DNA from: Microbispora triticiradicis
GTDB taxonomy: Bacteria > Actinomycetota > Actinomycetes > Streptosporangiales > Streptosporangiaceae
DNA length: 45,327 bases
NCBI GenBank assembly: GCA_003260025.2
Contig: QFZU02000078.1
Location: 1-45,327, forward strand
Direction: 5' to 3'
The notes under the pieces were generated by a model. That model ran no database searches. It saw nothing but the letters and a program-made list of their open reading frames with translations, and was not told the DNA's origin. Below are positions 33,968 through 41,149 of the stretch, piece by piece. Each line of letters begins with the position of its first letter. Position 1 is the stretch's first letter. Position numbers and translations under genes: made by a program.

Positions 33968-35551
33968 TCACCGCGGCAGGAAGTCCTTGCCGACCAGGCG
34001 GCCCTCCGCGAAGCACAGCCGGTAGAGCCGCGGTTCGCCGAACGGGTCGGGGTGGACGCCGTAGTAACGGCACCGGGAACCGGGAGGGATCGGCGGCTCG
34101 GGCCACGACGGATCGTCGATCCTGGTCCTGGCCGGCAGCACCGCCGCGACCTCCGACTCGGCCTGCCCAACTCGCAGTCCGGCGAACTCGGCCGGCGGCA
34201 GCACCGAGGTCGTCGCGTCGTAGACCATGAAGCCCAGCACGAACGCGGACACACCGGCCACCGCCACAGCGGTCACCAGCACCGCGGCCAGGCGCGTACG
34301 GCGTGCCCGCCGCCGGGCCAGCGCCAGATCGAGCGCGACCGGCCGGGGGCCGGGGAGGTCCGTCGCCGGGGCGGTGACGTTCGGCAGCCGCGCGGCGAGC
34401 GTGAAGCCCTCGCCCGGGCCCGAGGGTCCGGCGTGCAGGACGCCGCCGTGGAGCCGCACCCGCTCGGCCAGTTCCCGCAGCCCGTATCCGCCTGCCACGC
34501 CTCGGCCGGGGCGGTCCGGTGCCGAGGCGGCGACGGTCACCTGGGTCTCGTCCGGCCCGGCCGCGAGCCGCACCCGCACCTCGGCCCCGGGGGAGTGCTT
34601 CGCGGCGTTGGTCAGCCCCTCCCGCACCACCTGTCGTACGACGGCGCGTGCGGGCGTGGGAATGCGCTCCTCCGGCGTGCCGTGCACCATGACGGACATT
34701 CCGGCGGCCGCGGCGCGCCGGACCAGTTCGCCTATGCTTTCGCCGGTCGGGTCGTCGTCCACGCTGCCCGCGTCGCCGTCCCCGAGCACGGCGACGATGT
34801 CACGTAGCCGCTCGGCGGCGCCGGTGACCGCCCTGCGGGCCTCGCCGGCCGCCTCGCGGTGGTCTCCGGACAGACCGGGGGCGACCTCGAGGGCGCCGAT
34901 CCGCAGCGCCACGAGGCTCAGGTCATGGCCGAGCAGGTCGTGCATCTCTCGTGCGATGGCCGCCCGCTCCCGCATCCTGGCCTGCTCGGCGAGCATCCGC
35001 CGCTCCCGTTCCAGTCGCTCCGCGCGTTCCCAGCCCGCGCGGGCCAGGGCCCGGCCCTGGTATCGCGCGTGGCCCGCCAGCCAGGGCACGAGGCCGAACA
35101 GCCCGATTCCGGTGACGGCGAAGAACCACGCGCCGAGGTCCCAGGGGAGGAAGCCCTCCGAAGCGGGGTCCCAGCGGACAAGCGGCACCACCACGGCTGC
35201 GGCCACCGCCGCGGCCGTCGGCCCGGTCAGGGCGGGCCGGGCCCGAGGCATCCGCGTCCCCGCCAGACAGCTCATCACCGTCAGGGCCAGGAAGAAGACG
35301 GTGGGGTCCCCTCTGACGGCGACCGAGAGGGCCCACAACGCGGCGGTGACGAGCATCGCTGTCAGCGGCCTGGACCGGGCGAGCGCGACGGCCACGCCGA
35401 TCGCCGCGAGTCCGGCGGACACCTCGGGCCAGGTGTAGGCGTCGGCCAGGGTCCGCGTGAGGCCCGCCCAGATCACCGGGAGCCCGAGGACCGCCCAGAG
35501 CAGGACGTCCTTCAGACATGCCTGGTATGCCTGGTATGACGCTTTCCTCGA
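33968..35551 (-). CDS. HisKA_3-type sensor histidine kinase with C-terminal membrane-anchored domain
   Basis: 527 residues from GTG 35551 (GTG 35581 would add 10). N-terminal region of about five transmembrane helices, then a coiled coil and the dimerisation box IAREMHDLLGHDLSLVALRI with the phospho-His. The HATPase segment includes VREGLTNAAKHSPGAEV and GYGLRELAERVRLHGG. Beyond the ATPase it continues with a further transmembrane helix (LAAVLVTAVAVAGVSAFVLG) and an 85-residue tail with two Cys (CRYYG, LCFAEGRLVGKDFL), predicted outside the cell. That tail could sense something directly (inference). It works with the response regulator downstream. Confidence 0.9.
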   Translation of the reverse strand, partial: SRKASYQAYQACLKDVLLWAVLGLPVIWAGLTRTLADAYTWPEVSAGLAAIGVAVALARSRPLTAMLVTAALWALSVAVRGDPTVFFLALTVMSCLAGTRMPRARPALTGPTAAAVAAAVVVPLVRWDPASEGFLPWDLGAWFFAVTGIGLFGLVPWLAGHARYQGRALARAGWERAERLERERRMLAEQARMRERAAIAREMHDLLGHDLSLVALRIGALEVAPGLSGDHREAAGEARRAVTGAAERLRDIVAVLGDGDAGSVDDDPTGESIGELVRRAAAAGMSVMVHGTPEERIPTPARAVVRQVVREGLTNAAKHSPGAEVRVRLAAGPDETQVTVAASAPDRPGRGVAGGYGLRELAERVRLHGGVLHAGPSGPGEGFTLAARLPNVTAPATDLPGPRPVALDLALARRRARRTRLAAVLVTAVAVAGVSAFVLGFMVYDATTSVLPPAEFAGLRVGQAESEVAAVLPARTRIDDPSWPEPPIPPGSRCRYYGVHPDPFGEPRLYRLCFAEGRLVGKDFLPR

Positions 35552-35593
35552 CACCCTGGCAACGGTATCGGCCGAGCGCACCGCCCCGGCGAC

Positions 35594-35619
35594 TCCCCGC
35601 GCGGGCCGGGGCGCGGGGA
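35594..35619 (-). terminator. Hairpin after the sigma-integrase fusion gene
   Basis: TCCCCGCGC (35594-35602) pairs with 35611-35619, 9 bp, 8-nt loop, 24 bp past the stop of the 35643 gene and before the histidine kinase start. Confidence 0.6.
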
Positions 35620-35642
35620 CGCCGTGACGGAACCGTGCGAGA

Positions 35643-38045
35643 TCACGCGGAGGGCCGGGCGGGCACGCGCGGACGCTCCGGCGGCAGGCAGGGCGGGTCG
35701 GCGGTCGCCACCGCCGGCTGCCCGGCCCGGACGAACTCGCGCAGGGTGCGCGCGCCGGCGTGGCCGGACAGGGACATCAGCATCGGCGCCGTCCAGCCGT
35801 CCTCCGCGAGGTGGGCCAGGCGCGAGTGCCGCAGGCGGTGCAGCGTGTATCCCTCGCCCTCGGGGTCGAGATCTCCGGTGGCCCGCTTGAACAGGTGCTC
35901 CGCCCGCTCGTACGACAGGCGGCTCCGGCCGGTGTGCGGGCACAGGTCGGCCGCCGCCGGTGCGCGGCCCGGGCCCGGCCGCCGGTCGGTGAGGAAGAGC
36001 GGGCCGCGGCGGCGGTCCCGCACCAGCAGCGGCAGCAGCGCGGCCGTTCCCGCCTCCCAGCGGATCCGATGCCGCCTGCCGCGCACCACGGCGCTCATGC
36101 CGGGCAGGTCGAGGTCCTGCACGTCGAGCGAGAGCGCCCATTCCGCCGGGGTCGCGCTCTCGTAGAGCAGCATCCACAGGGCGCGCTCGCGCGGTGCGAC
36201 GTCCGGCCGCGCCCACAGGTCCTCAAGGTGCGACCGGGCGATGGGCCGGACGCGCCCCCGGGGCTCGGGCCGCCGGTCGAGCGCGGCGGCCAGGTCAGCG
36301 GCCAGGTCAGCGGCCCGATCGGAGGCCCGACCAGCGGTCCCATCGGCGGCCCGACCAGCGGCACCGTCAGCGGCCCCATCGGCGGCCGGGCCGGCGGCGG
36401 GGTCGGCGGACGTCCGTCCCTGCCCGGCGGCCCAGGCCGCGAACGACCGCAGCGCGGCGCGGTGCCGGTTCCAGGTCGCGCCCGCCGCCGTGCCCCACTC
36501 CGCCGTGAAGACCGCGGCCACCCGCTGGGGGGTCACGTCCGCCAGCGGAAGGTCCGCGCCGAGGCGCAGGCACAGCCGTGAGAGCGTCTGGTCGTACGAC
36601 CGCAGGGTGCCGGCCGTCAGGCCGGGGCGGGCGAGGAAAGCCCGCACGGCCGCACCGAGCACGACGCCTCCGACACCCCCGACGCTCCCGTCGAGCACGC
36701 TGGCTCCGGAGTCCCCGGCGAGCATGGCGCTTCCGGCGCAGTTCGCGGCGCGGCGGAGCAGAACCTCGCGTTCCGGGGCGTTGCGGGTGAGGGACGCCGC
36801 GCGCTCGAACTCCGCGCGGGCCTCGTCGCGCCGGCCGAGCCGGGCCAGCAGGTCGCCGCGTACGGCGGGCAGCAGGTGGTATCTCGCCAGGGCCGGTTCG
36901 CCGGTCAGCGTGTCGGCGAGCGCGAGACCGGCGCCTGGCCCGTGCGCCATGGCCAGCGCGACCGCGCGGTTGAGCTGGACGACCGGTGTGGGCAGCACCT
37001 GGACCAGCGCGTCGTAGAGGGCGGCGATCCGCGGCCAGTCCGTCTCCTCCGGCGTGGCCGCTCCCGCGTGGCAGGCCGCGATGGCCGCCTGCAGCACGTA
37101 CGGGCCGAGCGGTCCGCCGGCCTGCCGCGCCCGCAGCAACGCGGCGAAGCCGCGCCGGATGAGCAACCGGTCCCAGCGTCCCCGGTTCTGCTCGTGCAGC
37201 ACGACCGGTTCCCCGGACGGCCCGGTGCGCGCGGCCGAGCGCGACTGCTGGAGTTCCATCAACGCGACCAGGCCGTGCGCCTCGGCCTCGCCGGGCACGA
37301 GCCCGGCCAGCAGGCGGCCGAGACGCAGGGCCTCCAGGCAGAGAGACGGCCGCGTCAGGTCGTCGCCGGCCGTGGCCGAGTACCCCTCATTGAACACGAG
37401 GTAGACGACCTCCAGCACCGACGCCAGCCGGGCCGTCCGGTCCGGCCCCGACGGCACCTCGAAGGGCACCCCCGCGTCGGCGAGCGCGCGTTTGGCCCGG
37501 ACGATCCGCTGGGCCACGGCGGCCTCGGTGACGAGGAAGGCGCGGGCGATCTCGTCGGTGCGCAGGCCGCCGACGAGCCGCAGGGTGAGCGCCACCCGCG
37601 ACTCGGCCGGCAGCACCGGATGGCAGGAGACGAACATCAGCCGGAGGACGTCGTCGCCCACCTCTCCGTCGACCGCGCCCAGCACGTCGTCCATCTCACG
37701 CGCATCGCCGTCGGGACGGGTGGCGAGATCGTGGGCGAGCCGCTCCTGCCCGCGGCCGTGCCGGTTCTCCCCGCGCAGGTGGTCGACGGCACGTCGCTTC
37801 GCCACGGCCATGAGCCAGGCGCCCGGGTTGTCCGGGGCGCCCGACTCCGGCCACTGTTCCAGCGCGGCGAGGACCGCCTCCTGCGCCAGTTCCTCCGCCA
37901 GGCCGACATCGCCGACCATCCGTACGAGACCGGCGACGATCCTCGCGGACTCGAGCTTCCACACCGCGTCGATCAGAGCGCCTTGGTCGCGCAGGGGGGC
38001 GTCGCGGGACGTCACCCGATCGATCAGAGCATCCGCGCCGCTCAC
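35643..38045 (-). CDS. ECF42-type sigma factor fused to a degenerate tyrosine-recombinase domain
   Basis: One frame of 800 codons. Residues 1-440 are an ECF42-like sigma factor: sigma-2 (EELAQEAVLAALEQWPESG, NPGAWLMAVAKRRAVDHLRG), sigma-4 (VALTLRLVGGLRTDEIARAF) and the DUF6596/TPR-like extension (LEVVYLVFNEGYSATAGDDL, HLLPAVRGDLLARLGRRDEA). Ordinary members end near residue 436. Here a Gly/Val linker leads to a SAM-like core-binding domain (465-545), an Ala/Asp/Gly repeat (546-585) and an integrase catalytic fold (598-780). The HxxR box (H736, R739) and GH (762) remain, but the first Arg aligns to P633 and the nucleophile Tyr to F771, so strand cleavage is not expected. ATG at codon 441 (36723-36725) could also start the integrase part alone. 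YCII gene 20 bp upstream. Confidence 0.85.
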   Translation of the reverse strand: MSGADALIDRVTSRDAPLRDQGALIDAVWKLESARIVAGLVRMVGDVGLAEELAQEAVLAALEQWPESGAPDNPGAWLMAVAKRRAVDHLRGENRHGRGQERLAHDLATRPDGDAREMDDVLGAVDGEVGDDVLRLMFVSCHPVLPAESRVALTLRLVGGLRTDEIARAFLVTEAAVAQRIVRAKRALADAGVPFEVPSGPDRTARLASVLEVVYLVFNEGYSATAGDDLTRPSLCLEALRLGRLLAGLVPGEAEAHGLVALMELQQSRSAARTGPSGEPVVLHEQNRGRWDRLLIRRGFAALLRARQAGGPLGPYVLQAAIAACHAGAATPEETDWPRIAALYDALVQVLPTPVVQLNRAVALAMAHGPGAGLALADTLTGEPALARYHLLPAVRGDLLARLGRRDEARAEFERAASLTRNAPEREVLLRRAANCAGSAMLAGDSGASVLDGSVGGVGGVVLGAAVRAFLARPGLTAGTLRSYDQTLSRLCLRLGADLPLADVTPQRVAAVFTAEWGTAAGATWNRHRAALRSFAAWAAGQGRTSADPAAGPAADGAADGAAGRAADGTAGRASDRAADLAADLAAALDRRPEPRGRVRPIARSHLEDLWARPDVAPRERALWMLLYESATPAEWALSLDVQDLDLPGMSAVVRGRRHRIRWEAGTAALLPLLVRDRRRGPLFLTDRRPGPGRAPAAADLCPHTGRSRLSYERAEHLFKRATGDLDPEGEGYTLHRLRHSRLAHLAEDGWTAPMLMSLSGHAGARTLREFVRAGQPAVATADPPCLPPERPRVPARPSA
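36286..36405 (-). repeat. Ten 12-bp tandem repeats within the fusion gene
   Basis: Ten degenerate 12-bp units (plus-strand form GCGGCC-six variable bases) run without gaps and keep the frame. They encode ten tetrapeptides such as DGAA, GRAA, DRAA and DLAA, a flexible linker between the core-binding and catalytic parts of the recombinase-like domain. The copy number may vary by slippage. Confidence 0.85.
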
Positions 38046-38065
38046 CGCGCAACCCGGGCCCGGCG

Positions 38066-38404
38066 TCAGCGGGGCGCGTCCTCCGGGCCGAACACCTGCT
38101 GGACGGCGCCCTCGCCGTCACCGACGATCTTCCAGAAGCGGCGGGCCAGCTCGATCGCCTCCTCACGGGAACGGGCCTCGACCAGCGCGAAGCTGACGAT
38201 GGCCTCCTTCGACTCGGCGAACGGTCCGTCGGTCACGGTGACCTCGCCCCCTCGGGAGGTCATCCGCACGCCGCCCGGCTCGAGCCCGCCCGTGGCCAGC
38301 AGCACGCCGGACCTGGTCATCTCCTCGATGAAGGCGCCCATCTCGGCCAGCATCGCCTCGTCGGGAGCGGGGGAGGTGCCCTTGGTGGTCATGAGGAACC
38401 GCAT
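38066..38404 (-). CDS. YCII-related DGPF-family protein, partner of the ECF42 sigma factor
   Basis: 112 residues. MRFLMTTKGTSPAPDEAMLA opens the chain and TVTDGPFAESKEAIVSFALV carries the DGPF motif of the YCII family, a small dimeric alpha/beta barrel. ECF42 sigma factors are typically encoded beside such proteins and drive their genes. AAGGAG lies 8 nt before ATG 38404. The sigma gene follows after 20 bp. The biochemical role of these proteins is not settled. Confidence 0.93.
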   Translation of the reverse strand: MRFLMTTKGTSPAPDEAMLAEMGAFIEEMTRSGVLLATGGLEPGGVRMTSRGGEVTVTDGPFAESKEAIVSFALVEARSREEAIELARRFWKIVGDGEGAVQQVFGPEDAPR

Positions 38405-38480
38405 CGTGGTGTCTCCTTGCGTTCACTGTGCGACGTTCTCTGTGCGGGCCGATCGCCGGTCCGCCCTGCTTCACCTACAC

Positions 38481-38507
38481 GTCGCGCGGACGCGGGCGAA
38501 TTCGACA
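38481..38507 (-). promoter_or_regulatory. Candidate ECF42 promoter
   Basis: On the minus strand TGTCGA (38502-38507) and CGAC (38481-38484) are 17 bp apart, matching the ECF42 -35/-10 pair as I remember it. It would give a 5' leader of about 70 bases to the YCII gene and lets the sigma factor drive its own operon. Confidence 0.6.
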
Positions 38508-38574
38508 CCACCATCATCATCCCTCTGACCAGGCCTTCTTCCATCGATGTGACAGGGAATGCGCATGTACGCGA

Positions 38575-39108
38575 TCACGCGGGGGGCCGGGCGGGCATGA
38601 CGACGGTGGAGAGGAGCCTGCGGACACGCCCGGGGGCGGGCCGGTTAGCCAGTCGGGGACGCAGGACCGCGGCCAGGTCCCCGAGGAACTCCCGAAACTC
38701 CTCGTCGCTCAGATACATCGCCGTCTGCCGGTAGCCCACCCCGTCCCGGCCGAGATCGAAGTCGCCGTGGTAGAGATACCGGTCGAAGTCGGCGAGCAGT
38801 GACGCGACGAACGTCATGAACGCCTGCCGGTGGTCGTCCGCGCCGAGCCCGGCCGCGTCCTCCGCGGTCACGATCGCGTTCGCCGCACGCAGCCGGTAGG
38901 ACCGCTCGAACGTGCCCCTGACCTTGCGTTCCGCCACGATCTCGATGATTTCGCCCTCCACGAGGGCCGCGACCTGGCGATACAGCGTGGCCGTGGGCAC
39001 GTCGGGCAGTTCCGCTCGCAGCTCTCCCGTCGTCAGGGTCCGGTCGCCCAGAAGGGCCTGGACGATGCGCAGCCGGACGGGGTGGAGGAGCAGTTCCGCT
39101 GTGGCCAT
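38575..39108 (-). CDS. Winged-helix regulator (ArsR/PadR-like, HTH_20 type)
   Basis: 177 residues. HTH at the N-terminus: LHPVRLRIVQALLGDRTLTT, LPDVPTATLYRQVAALVEG, IIEIVAERKVRGTFERSYRL. A helical C-terminal part (FMTFVASLLADFDRYLYHGD) probably dimerises. Divergent from the PH-like/hydrolase pair. Direct repeats in the shared promoter suggest it controls both directions. ATG 39108. No ligand can be named. Confidence 0.88.
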   Translation of the reverse strand: MATAELLLHPVRLRIVQALLGDRTLTTGELRAELPDVPTATLYRQVAALVEGEIIEIVAERKVRGTFERSYRLRAANAIVTAEDAAGLGADDHRQAFMTFVASLLADFDRYLYHGDFDLGRDGVGYRQTAMYLSDEEFREFLGDLAAVLRPRLANRPAPGRVRRLLSTVVMPARPPA

Positions 39109-39117
39109 GGCCCTATG

Positions 39118-39155
39118 TTCTCATGATTGACATCATTCTCATAGTTGATAACAAT
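39118..39155. promoter_or_regulatory. Divergent promoter with direct-repeat operator
   Basis: TTCTCATGATTGACA (39118-39132) and TTCTCATAGTTGATA (39136-39150) agree at 12 of 15 positions and are 18 bp apart. TTGACA (39127-39132) and TAACAA (39149-39154) form a 16-bp-spaced promoter for the plus-strand genes. The repeats cover both boxes. Confidence 0.6.
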
Positions 39156-39193
39156 GGACTCGTACACGACGGAAGCGACGAAGGAGCCGCCCC

Positions 39194-39550
39194 ATGAGCA
39201 CCGTGACCATCACCGCCGACGCCGTAACCGTCCGCCTGAGCGCAGCGGAGAAGGCCGGCGCGTTGCGCGGCGACCTCCGCGTGCCCCGCTCGGCGGTCCG
39301 GTCCGTCGAGGTCGTCGAGGGCGTGCCGCTGCGGGCCCCCCGCGGGCTGCGCACCGGTCTCGCCATCCCGGGCGCGCGTAAGCTCGGCACCTGGCACCGG
39401 TCCGGGTCCAGGGAATTCGTGGACGTGCGCGGCGGCCAGGCGGCGGTGCGCATCCACCTGGAGGGGCAGAGGTACGACTCGCTGCTGCTCGGCGTGGACG
39501 ACCCCCGGGCCGTGGTCGCCGCGCTGGTCCCCACGCCGTCCGAAGCGTGA
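39194..39550 (+). CDS. Small beta-rich protein of unknown function, PH-like
   Basis: 118 residues. Short strands and a Gly-rich centre (LRVPRSAVRSVEVVEGVPL, GLAIPGARKLGTWHRSG, FVDVRGGQAAVRIHLEGQRY, SLLLGVDDPRAVVAALV) look like bacterial PH-type domains. AAGGAG is 8 nt before ATG 39194. The stop lies within the frame start of the hydrolase, so the two are one unit. No function known. Confidence 0.82.
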   Translation: MSTVTITADAVTVRLSAAEKAGALRGDLRVPRSAVRSVEVVEGVPLRAPRGLRTGLAIPGARKLGTWHRSGSREFVDVRGGQAAVRIHLEGQRYDSLLLGVDDPRAVVAALVPTPSEA

Positions 39551-39597
39551 GGACCTCCGAGAGCCGCACCGGAGACACGGAAAGACGCGGTCAGGAC

Positions 39598-40602
39598 ATG
39601 CACGACATCGATCTCACCTTCGACTCGGCGGGCCACCGGTTCGTGGGCACGCTGACGCTGCCCGAGGGGGACGGCCCCTTCCCGGCCGCCCTGCTCCTGC
39701 CGGGCTCCGGCCCGGTCGACCGCGACTCCGACCACCGGCGGCTTCCGCTGAAGGTGACCCGCGAACTGGCCGAGGCGCTGGCCGCCGCCGGGATCGCGAC
39801 GTACCGCTACGACAAGCGGGGAGTCGGCGCCAGCACGGGCGAGTTCCTCGCGACCGGATTCCTGGAGGGCATGACCGACGCCGCCGCGGCGCTCGCCGCG
39901 CTGCGCTCACGCCCTGAGATCGATCCTTCCCGGGTCGCGGTGGCCGGGCACAGCGAGGGCGCCCTGATCGCGGCGAACCTGGCCGCGACCGTCGAGCCGC
40001 CCCGCGAACCCGGCAGTGGAGACGGAGACGGGCCCGGGGCCGGGTCGGGGGCCGGAACCGCCGCCCGGCCGGTCGTGGCGGCGGTGGTGTTGCTGTCCCC
40101 GTCCGCGAAGCCGGGTGCGGAGACACTGCGGTGGCAGGCGGAGCGCCTGGCGCCCTCGATGCCGGCGGCCGTCCGGTGGCTGCTGCGGCTGACCCGCACC
40201 GATCTGGTCACGAAGGTGCTGAAGAACCACGAGCGGATCCGCCGTACGACCACGGACGTCGCCCGGATCGGCGGGGTGCGGATCAACGCGCGCTGGACCC
40301 GGGAGTTCCTCGATCACGACCCCGCCGCCGACCTCGGCGGGATCCACGCTCCGGTCCTGGCCGTCACCGGGGAGAAGGACCTCCAGGTGGACCCCGCCGA
40401 CCTGGCCCGGGTCGCCGAGTCGGTCCCGGGACCGGTGGAGACCCACGTGATCCCCGACCTCGATCACATCCTGCGCAGGCAGCCCGGTCCGCCGTCGCTG
40501 CGCGCCTACCGCCGTGAGGCGCGGGAGCCGGTCGACGCGCAGGTGAAGGCCATCGTGACGGGATGGCTCACCGAACGACTCTCTCCGGACGCCCGCTCCT
40601 GA
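39598..40602 (+). CDS. Alpha/beta hydrolase
   Basis: 334 residues from ATG 39598; the frame is open to a GTG at 39547 that overlaps the upstream stop. Oxyanion strand LLLPGSGPVDRDSDH, YRYDKRGVGASTGE, nucleophile elbow VAGHSEGALIAANLA, acid LAVTGEKDLQVDP and His IPDLDHILRRQPG. A cytosolic carboxylesterase or peptidase-like enzyme with unknown substrate. A Gly/Asp-rich insert (GSGDGDGPGAGSGAG) sits after the nucleophile helix. Confidence 0.9.
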   Translation: MHDIDLTFDSAGHRFVGTLTLPEGDGPFPAALLLPGSGPVDRDSDHRRLPLKVTRELAEALAAAGIATYRYDKRGVGASTGEFLATGFLEGMTDAAAALAALRSRPEIDPSRVAVAGHSEGALIAANLAATVEPPREPGSGDGDGPGAGSGAGTAARPVVAAVVLLSPSAKPGAETLRWQAERLAPSMPAAVRWLLRLTRTDLVTKVLKNHERIRRTTTDVARIGGVRINARWTREFLDHDPAADLGGIHAPVLAVTGEKDLQVDPADLARVAESVPGPVETHVIPDLDHILRRQPGPPSLRAYRREAREPVDAQVKAIVTGWLTERLSPDARS

Positions 40603-40671
40603 CCTCCGCACGCCGGGACCCCGGCGCCCTCCTTCGCCCCTCCGCTTCGCCGCGACACCGGCGCATGATCT

Positions 40672-40974
40672 TCAGTCGGGATCTTTCGGCGTCTGGGCCA
40701 GGACCTGGTCGGCGGTGGCCGCCACCACGGCCGCCGCCGCGGAGATCTCCCTGACCTGCTCGGGAGGCAGGGCGCGCAGCACCTTCTCCAGGGCTTCCAG
40801 GTCGGCCTGGTAGGCCGCCGCCATCGCCGCCTGCGCCCTGGCGGTCCGCCCTGCCTGATCGACCGCCCGGCCGAGAGCCCGGCCGGCCCGCTCGACGGCG
40901 GCGCCGAACTCCCGCGCCGCCTCGACGGCCACTTTCTCGATGTTTCTCGCCCACTCGGGCGGTTGGTCGCTCAT
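40672..40974 (-). CDS. Small helical protein, 100 residues
   Basis: Almost all helix: EWARNIEKVAVEAAREFGAA, LGRAVDQAGRTARAQAAMAA, LEALEKVLRALPPEQVREIS. GAGG is 7 nt before ATG 40974. Converges on the hydrolase and is divergent from the formate dehydrogenase operon. I do not recognise a family; composition suggests a coiled-coil or bundle. Confidence 0.7.
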   Translation of the reverse strand: MSDQPPEWARNIEKVAVEAAREFGAAVERAGRALGRAVDQAGRTARAQAAMAAAYQADLEALEKVLRALPPEQVREISAAAAVVAATADQVLAQTPKDPD

Positions 40975-41149
40975 CGCCGTCCTCTGCGTGGAGGTCTTCC
41001 CGTGCGGTCTTCCCGTAGGCACGACTCGCCCCCGGAGTGCGCCGGATCAGGGCCTAATGCCCCCCGTACGCGCTCTACACCCGATCACCCCGGAACCTTT
41101 GGGAGTTCTTCGTGATTGAACCTGGAGCAACTGGGGCAGTAGAGGCGTC

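Noticed and set aside
36286-36405. CRISPR-like array
   Set aside because: The units are 12 bp with no spacers and stay in the coding frame, so this is a protein linker repeat.
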